This document shows positions 58,515 through 64,000 of a stretch of 64,000 nt of DNA, one piece after another. A program made the translations under genes and the position numbers. The stretch lies in assembly GCF_030463535.1 (NCBI RefSeq), contig NC_132897.1, forward strand, positions 6,714,821 to 6,778,820, given 5' to 3'. Origin of the DNA: Salminus brasiliensis. Lineage: Eukaryota > Chordata > Actinopteri > Characiformes > Bryconidae. Under the pieces are notes generated by a model. It was given only the letters and a program-made list of their open reading frames with translations. It was not told the origin of the DNA and searched no databases. The first letter of the stretch is position 1. Each line of letters starts with the position of its first letter.

Positions 58515-61500
58515 TTATAGGCATTCACCACCCAGGAAACATCTCACATTTTAGATAAGCCCCCCAGAGAAAATAGTCCATCGCCTTGTGTGTTTAAGGC
58601 AGCAGTAATTCAGGTCCTTCACCTCCAATTTCTGAAAGACCACTACGCAGGGAGCTGCAGACCATCAACATATGGAGCAGAGTGGCATGCAGGGGGCCAA
58701 GGTGCTCACATCTGCTTAAGAATGAGGAGAATTTCCTGTAGACTGGGATTTCTGCCACTGCTGGTAGACCTGTATGACCGTACGCTTTCGTACACCTGCA
58801 GATTCAGCTTCTATGGTCTTTGGCATGTCCAAATGCAGTCACTCCTTTTAGCCAATCATTAACATTTGTTTTGTGACCCATTTTCCTCACACCCAACGAG
58901 ACCTTTACTGCACTGTACCTCCTCCTCTCAGTCTATAAATCCTGTCACACACCCTGCAGGTATTCATAGCCCAATCCTCCTGTGCGCCATCTGCAGGTGG
59001 CTGACATTACTACCACCTCAAACACACAAGGTGATTTTTGTCTAGGTAGCCTGTATATATATACCTCTTATATTTGTATTTGTCACAGGAAAAAAAACAG
59101 GGAGGACTATTTACAAAAAGGAAGTGATCATTCCTTTACAACACAGTCAATTTGAGAATCATCATTTTGCAGATGGATTTTGTATTAAAACTCAGTTTAA
59201 CAATTTATGCGACTCTGCTCTTCATTTGCAGGTCTTGTCATTAAAGGATCTTCAGATTGGTGAGCATTAGTGATTTTGATATCTTAAAATATGATTAAAT
59301 ATGTTAATTATCAGCTTTTATTTGACATAGGATGCATTTATTCTGTGTCCCTTATCAGTCTGTATGTTCCTGGAGGACAGCATGTCTGGCCGAGAAGTCC
59401 TGAGACAAGCCTTTACACCACTGTTGAGTAAAATCACACAACTAGTGCCTGCTGTTATGAAAGAGGAAGCAGCGAGAAATGGAGCTCTGTGTTATCAGAC
59501 TGTCAAGGTCAGACACTGAAGACTGTTTACTGAAAAGTATTTCTGAGCCCTGATTGGCAGACTTCAGTGAAGTGTGTGTTTGCATGCTTTCCCAGGTTTG
59601 TCTGCAGGTGTTCCAGCTGCTGTCTGAGCAAGTTGCCCCCCTGGTGTTTGGGGAGCAGAGTGATGAGCTGCATATGAGGAAAATCCTGGAATTTCTCATG
59701 GTTATCATCTTGGGAGAGGTTAGTACAGTGTTTTCATGAAGGCTATATATTAGGGCTGCAACTGCACAGTGGCTGTGCATCATGGGTATGGGTGATCTCA
59801 GCTGTATTGTATTTATCAGGTCATCTAATGCAGTCGCACTGTTTGGACACCAAAGGTCATGTTCCATTGTGCTCATTGTCCAACATCACACTCTCAGCCT
59901 CAACTTAAAGGAACTGTATCCCATATTTGTGACTTGTATTGTCCCACAAGATCCTGTTATGACCTATTTTTGCATCATTTTTGCATCATAACAGTAGTCA
60001 CTTTATTAGGAACACTACATGGAACCTGACATGGTCCTCTTCTGTTTAAGCCCATTGGGCTCAAGGGTCAGTATGTTGTACAGAGTGGTTGGGTGAGTTA
60101 CCGTAGCCTCAACATCAAAGCATTTCCATCAGCAGAACTATGCATCATACTGAGTATCTCCAGAGACTGTTGTGCTGAAAATCCCAGGAGATCAGCAGTT
60201 CTAGAAATACTCCCAGCCCTTCTGACCCCAACAATCATGCCACACTCAAAATCATGCACAAAAAATGCCATTCTAAGATTAATGTGAGCATTACCTGAAT
60301 CTGCTGGCCAGTATCTGCATTAGTATCTGCAATACACTGTGAATACAGGCTGCCACCTAGTTGCATTAATGAATAGGTGTACAGGTGTTTCTAATAAAGT
60401 GCTCAGTGTTTTTGTTACTATGCCTTCTAAGACTGGTGTATGTAAATTACCCCTGTTGTGATTGGTTGATGCTTGTTAAAGGTAGCATAGCAGTGGTTAA
60501 ATGCCCTTTAACGTATACCACCGGGGTAACTTGTCCATGTGGGGCCTGTATGCAGAAACAGAAAGTTTTGTCACCAGCTTCTACATTGGTCCCACCAGGG
60601 ACAGTGATTAGACCAGGAGTGCTTAAACATGAGCCCCATCTCGGTTGCACGCTGTATACAAGACCTAGATGGGACCCATGTGAGATTAAGGTGGACTGTA
60701 ATGATTGGGCCCACCTGTGTCAGTACCATGTGTTCTAACCCAACTGGGTCCTGGTAACAAAGTATGCACAAACCCACCCAGAGCCCAAGCCCTTCTGGAA
60801 CCCACCTAGCCCACGTTCCACCCATGTGAGCCCCACCTGAGCATGTTGGCTGGGCACCATGTTCAGTGTTATTTGCTGCACTCCCAGGTCCAGACCTTAT
60901 GCCTCTCAGATCTAGCTTTACTAGTAGGTTGGGCCACCATGTGGGTAGTGTAGATTGTTACATCCCTATTGTGCGTCCCATTGATCTATCAGAATTGAGA
61001 GAGTTGCCCAAGTAGGGGGATATTAAGTGTCTAATGAAAGTGCACAAGGAATGCGGTTCAGACGCCCTCTGCCTGATGAAAGCCTAGGCCGAAGCAGACA
61101 GGGGCACACTTCATTAACCTTTTATTTGTGTCCAAGAAACTAATGTCTTTTTCTCTTCTAAAAGAGTGGTAATTCTGCATGCGATCATGTGGAGTTATAC
61201 TGCATTCTGTTTCTCAGACTTCCAACAGGGACACACGTTTGCTGGCAGGAACTGCAGTTGCCATGCTGATCTCCACAGCAACGGACAGTGAGAGTGGAGG
61301 CTCATCTGCCTGGAGTCTGCTGCAGGTTACCAGCAGGGGTGAGTTTGAACAGAACAGCAGTGATCATCTTGAGTGAGGGCTCCATCTGTCCCTATTCAGT
61401 GTGCACTGTACTGTCTCACAGCACTGATTTAGATAATGAGTGTACGTTAGTACAGAGATTTTGTACTAGTACTGGGAGTATGTTATAGTCAGCTACTTCC

Positions 61501-63245
61501 TAAGTTACACCCATTGCTGACGATCACATAATTGATGATTGATTTCATTCAATACTTTGGGGATGAGGTGGAGTGGTGATCATCCAACATTCTGACCTAA
61601 TTAGTGCTCTTGTGAGTGCAAGCAAATCCTGGCTCCAAAATCTTCCCTGAACAGTAGAGACAGTTTCTCCAATTAAAGCAGGATAAACTCTTTTTGGAAG
61701 AAACAATGATTGAGCAGGTGTCCCAATACTTTTGTCCAAATAGTGTATTGTACACCTTTTTTCAGCTAAAAGGTTTAAAATGCATTGATTTTTGGGAGGC
61801 ACTGATTTGAAGGTAGTCAAAAATATTTCTTAGTAAATATTGTTGTACTGTAACATAAACACTAATTTAGACCAAACTAAAAAATTCTCATTTAATGGTT
61901 TAATTAACTCTATTGTGTGTCATATCCTTTTGTGTGCGTGTGTAGAGTTGTGGAGTCTGACAGTAGGTGGCCTGCGGGTAGACTGTTGTTCCAGAGTAAT
62001 GGATGGAGTGGACAGACTGGCTGTAACCAGAGGACTACTGACTTGCTGCAGGAAGGACATCCTCATCAGTTGTGATAAAAGCAAAGGGGTACATCAATAC
62101 ACTGCACAAGTGCTGAACACTCAGAATCTGCTGATATTTGCCCCAAAGTCAGCTTAAATAAACAGTAAATAATATGGATAGTCCCAATTTAGTATTTTTC
62201 ATGTATGTGCTGTATCTGATGATGCTGATTCATAAACATATTGTTGTGGTCACGCAACAACCTTGTATCTCCATTTTTGTAGTGTATCTCCAGTTTTCAC
62301 AGTTTAAATTTAGCAGCTGTTGTTTACAGTGGACTAAGGGAAATGCTCCAGAATTATTTGGAATAAAATCTTTTTACATTGTGATAATTTCAGTTGTAAT
62401 TACAAATGTACACTAGTAACAGTAAACTGACAGATCTCCTAGTGCACAAAAATCTAAACATCTGTCTGATTCTGACAATCTTTCATAAAGCAAATGTCTG
62501 CCAGTTTCTTGCTGTAAATTTGCCACTGGCCATCAGTGCTGCAATCTGTTGTGTCTAGAATGAAGAATTTACTAATAATGAACAAATTAACAGTGTTGTC
62601 TTTGTTGCCTGTCACATTCAAAATAAAACCCCTTTAAAAGGGCCAAAAATTATCCAGCATTAGTCCGTTAATAGACAATAGCAAATAATAATAATATTAA
62701 TTCTTATAATAATTATATATAACAATAATACTAATAATGAACTTTTTTCAGTGTTCATTTCTTTAATATTTACTTTTTTATTATGTTGATCTTTGCATAA
62801 AGTTTGTTTATAGAAATAAATTATGCATCATTTGTCTGTAACCTGCTTTATTGGTTTTTCAGTGTTTGTGAATATTTGCTTTGTAGACTTTCTCCACCAT
62901 CTCTCACGACCTCCTCTCTGTTTCTCAGGTGTGTCTCCTCCTGGATGGCTTATTTCCTCTCATCTCCGCTTTGCACAGGGAGAAACTGGACTGTCAGTAC
63001 CATGTGTTCCAAGGTACTGCACTCTGTACAGGTGCTATCATTATGTACTAATATCTGTGCACATTTATGATGAACATGCTTTTTAGAAGTGTGGGTTTGT
63101 GATTGCAGTGTTCACCATGTGGCTGAAAAGTGTGAAAGAATGTCTCCCAGAGATTTGGGAAGTGAATGGAGCTCCTTTACTTGGTGAAAGGTCAACCCTG
63201 CGACACACTCTCACACAAATCATCTGGAACAATGCAGAGAGCCCG
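56882..63245 (+). CDS. thada: THADA-like large helical-repeat protein, exons 1-10 (3' end outside window)
   Basis: Exons 56882-57012, 57100-57268, 58385-58471, 59232-59259, 59359-59507, 59596-59718, 61218-61338, 61946-62088, 62929-63013 and 63109-63245 join in one frame to 391 codons. The protein is alpha-helical, rich in Leu, with no signal peptide. The last part (LRHTLTQIIWNNAESP) resembles the THADA stretch before the DUF2428 region. THADA (yeast Trm732) partners the FTSJ1/Trm7 methyltransferase for tRNA position 32. Start chosen at 56882 (MISTDSAD); an in-frame ATG at 56789 would add 31 residues. The family call rests on remembered pattern similarity over a poorly conserved N-terminus, so the symbol is provisional. 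Confidence 0.6.
57100..57268 (+). CDS. thada: thada-like exon 2, followed by a GC-AG intron
   Basis: Reads TTVKRSMERSLEEASQILRK, VPAPLHQQLHRHLVQLLLAL and ends STCRKIDQ. The only phase-compatible junction to the next exon (MLQHLAQANQC) uses CAG then GCAGGC as donor. Confidence 0.75.
57269..58384 (+). other. thada-like intron 2
   Basis: 1.1-kb intron. The open frame running from the exon to 57466 loses helical and leucine character, which fits intron. No repeat recognised. Confidence 0.65.
58472..59231 (+). other. thada-like intron 3
   Basis: 760 bp with a (TTTA)n tract (58482-58516) and a foldback element (58557-59045). Otherwise featureless. Confidence 0.7.
58557..59045. mobile_element. Foldback element, short relative of 43395-44208
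   Basis: GACCACTACGCAGGGAGCTG, CTCTGCCACTGCTGG-like block (TTTCTGCCACTGCTGGTAGA), ATGACCGTACGCTTTCGTAC and CCAATCATTAACATTTGTTT all occur in the larger element, some inverted. CACCTTGTGTGTTTAAGG-like start and CAAACACACAAGGTGATTTT end are inverted. Confidence 0.7.
59999..60408. mobile_element. TIR element with CACTTTATTAGGAACAC ends
   Basis: GTCACTTTATTAGGAACAC at the left and AGGTGTTTCTAATAAAGTGC at the right are inverted repeats of a common fish DNA transposon. The interior CCAGGAGATCAGCAGTTC is typical. Another lone end sits at 39694-39720. Family not assigned. Confidence 0.8.
60528..60860. repeat. CCCATGTGGGG-type dispersed repeat, copy 2
   Basis: TCCATGTGGGGCCTGTATGC, AGATGGGACCCATGTGAGAT and GGAACCCACCTAGCCCACGT match copy 1 (22910-23185) in order. 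Confidence 0.75.
61339..61945 (+). other. thada-like intron 7
   Basis: 607 bp, of which 61489-61746 is a TIR element fragment. No gene. Confidence 0.7.
61489..61746 (+). mobile_element. TIR element, internally deleted
   Basis: AGCTACTTCCTAAGTTACAC, then a jump to GGGGATGAGGTGGAGTGGTG and on to GTGTCCCAATACTTTTGTCC-AAATAGTGTA. Confidence 0.75.
62089..62928 (+). other. thada-like intron 8
   Basis: 840 bp, AT-rich. 62255-62420 resembles the CCTTGTATCT repeat. No gene. Confidence 0.6.
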
Positions 63246-64000
63246 GTAAGTTTGTGGGGATTTAGTTGGAGCAGTCCTAAAGGTTAAAGTTCTTATTTTT
63301 GACATAAACTTGTGTTTATGTCTTACATTAGATCATTGTCTTGTTTCAAGGCCCAACTGAGCCTCACCTCACAGACAGAGGACCGTTCCCTTAATAGTAC
63401 CAAGGTGCTCAGGTCCTGATCCAGTAAAGCAACCACAAAAGATCACACTCCCACCACCATGCTTCACAGTTCAAGTTCAAGATTTATTTAAGAATGTTCT
63501 GTCCATAAAACATTGTTCCAGCACAGGTTTCCACTGTGCATTTCTGCAATGCATTCCATGGATTTATTTAGTTTTTATGCTTCAGACATGAACACTGACT
63601 TGAGGCAAGAGTGACCTGTAGTTTTCTGAGTGTTGTTTTGGAGTTCTTTGTCAGTTTCTGGCTGGTTGATTTGAAAAATATCAGGTGATTTGTCTGTGAG
63701 CTGAGTCTTGGCCTAAACCCTGCCTAAAATGCTTAGGTCATGCTCAAAGGCCTACGAATGGCACTGAGCTGAAGCAGTTCCTTAAGGCGGAGAGAGCAAA
63801 AAGCTTTTTATGCGTTTGTTAGGTTTTGGTTTAAGATAAAATGTTGTTCAGAAGGTAAAATATGCACAAATGTAAAAAATCAGTCACAGAGCAAACACTT
63901 TTTCTCACTGCACTGTAAGCTCACCAGTGTGGAAAACTGTTATTGTGACCAAGACAGTTTGCGTCACTGAGATCTTGTGAGAAAACATATTGTTGCTGTC
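63246..64000 (+). other. thada-like intron 10, 5' part
   Basis: Donor GTAAGT, then intron to the window end. 63400-63700 (TCCCACCACCATGCTTCACA, TTCCACTGTGCATTTCTGCA) looks like part of a dispersed DNA transposon that I cannot name. Confidence 0.5.

Larger units (their letters stand above)
59719..61217 (+). other. thada-like intron 6
   Basis: 1.5-kb intron with a TIR transposon (59999-60408) and the CCCATGTGGG repeat (60528-60860). The rest is featureless. Confidence 0.65.

Overview
The window is vertebrate nuclear DNA, almost certainly from a ray-finned fish. Small exons with clean GT-AG junctions sit in introns packed with Tc1-like remnants, non-autonomous DNA transposons, (TG)n and (TC)n microsatellites and minisatellites. 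The repeat mix suggests an otophysan fish (characin or catfish relative), but this is an inference.

Positions 8 to about 53280, plus strand: the 3' three quarters of a camk2b gene (calcium/calmodulin-dependent protein kinase II beta). The first five exons lie upstream of the window. Nineteen coding exons were placed by reading frame, splice sites and family exon lengths. They cover the kinase catalytic loop, the autoinhibitory and calmodulin-binding segment, a long variable linker and the C-terminal hub domain. If every cassette is used, 581 codons plus one split codon are encoded here. The linker holds a poly-Ala exon, a KKRK nuclear-localisation exon, a Ser/Asn/His-rich exon and two proline-rich exons. 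A 3'UTR intron begins two bases after the stop, followed by a 3'UTR of about 3.7 kb.

Positions 54114 to 56541, minus strand: a complete four-exon gene for a 308-residue membrane-anchored short-chain dehydrogenase/reductase of the RDH11-14/DHRS13 type. It converges on camk2b tail to tail.

Positions 56882 to 63245 and beyond, plus strand: the first ten exons (391 codons) of a large helical-repeat protein that looks like THADA, the Trm732-type partner of a tRNA 2'-O-methyltransferase. It is divergent from the dehydrogenase gene across a 340-bp shared promoter region that carries a perfect palindromic X-box.

The most unusual non-genic structures are two minisatellite arrays rich in perfect heat-shock-element spacing that bracket the last coding exons of camk2b, a CRE-like minisatellite in the first intron of the window, a 900-bp pyrimidine tract in front of one linker exon, and a foldback hAT-type element with an 8-bp target-site duplication.
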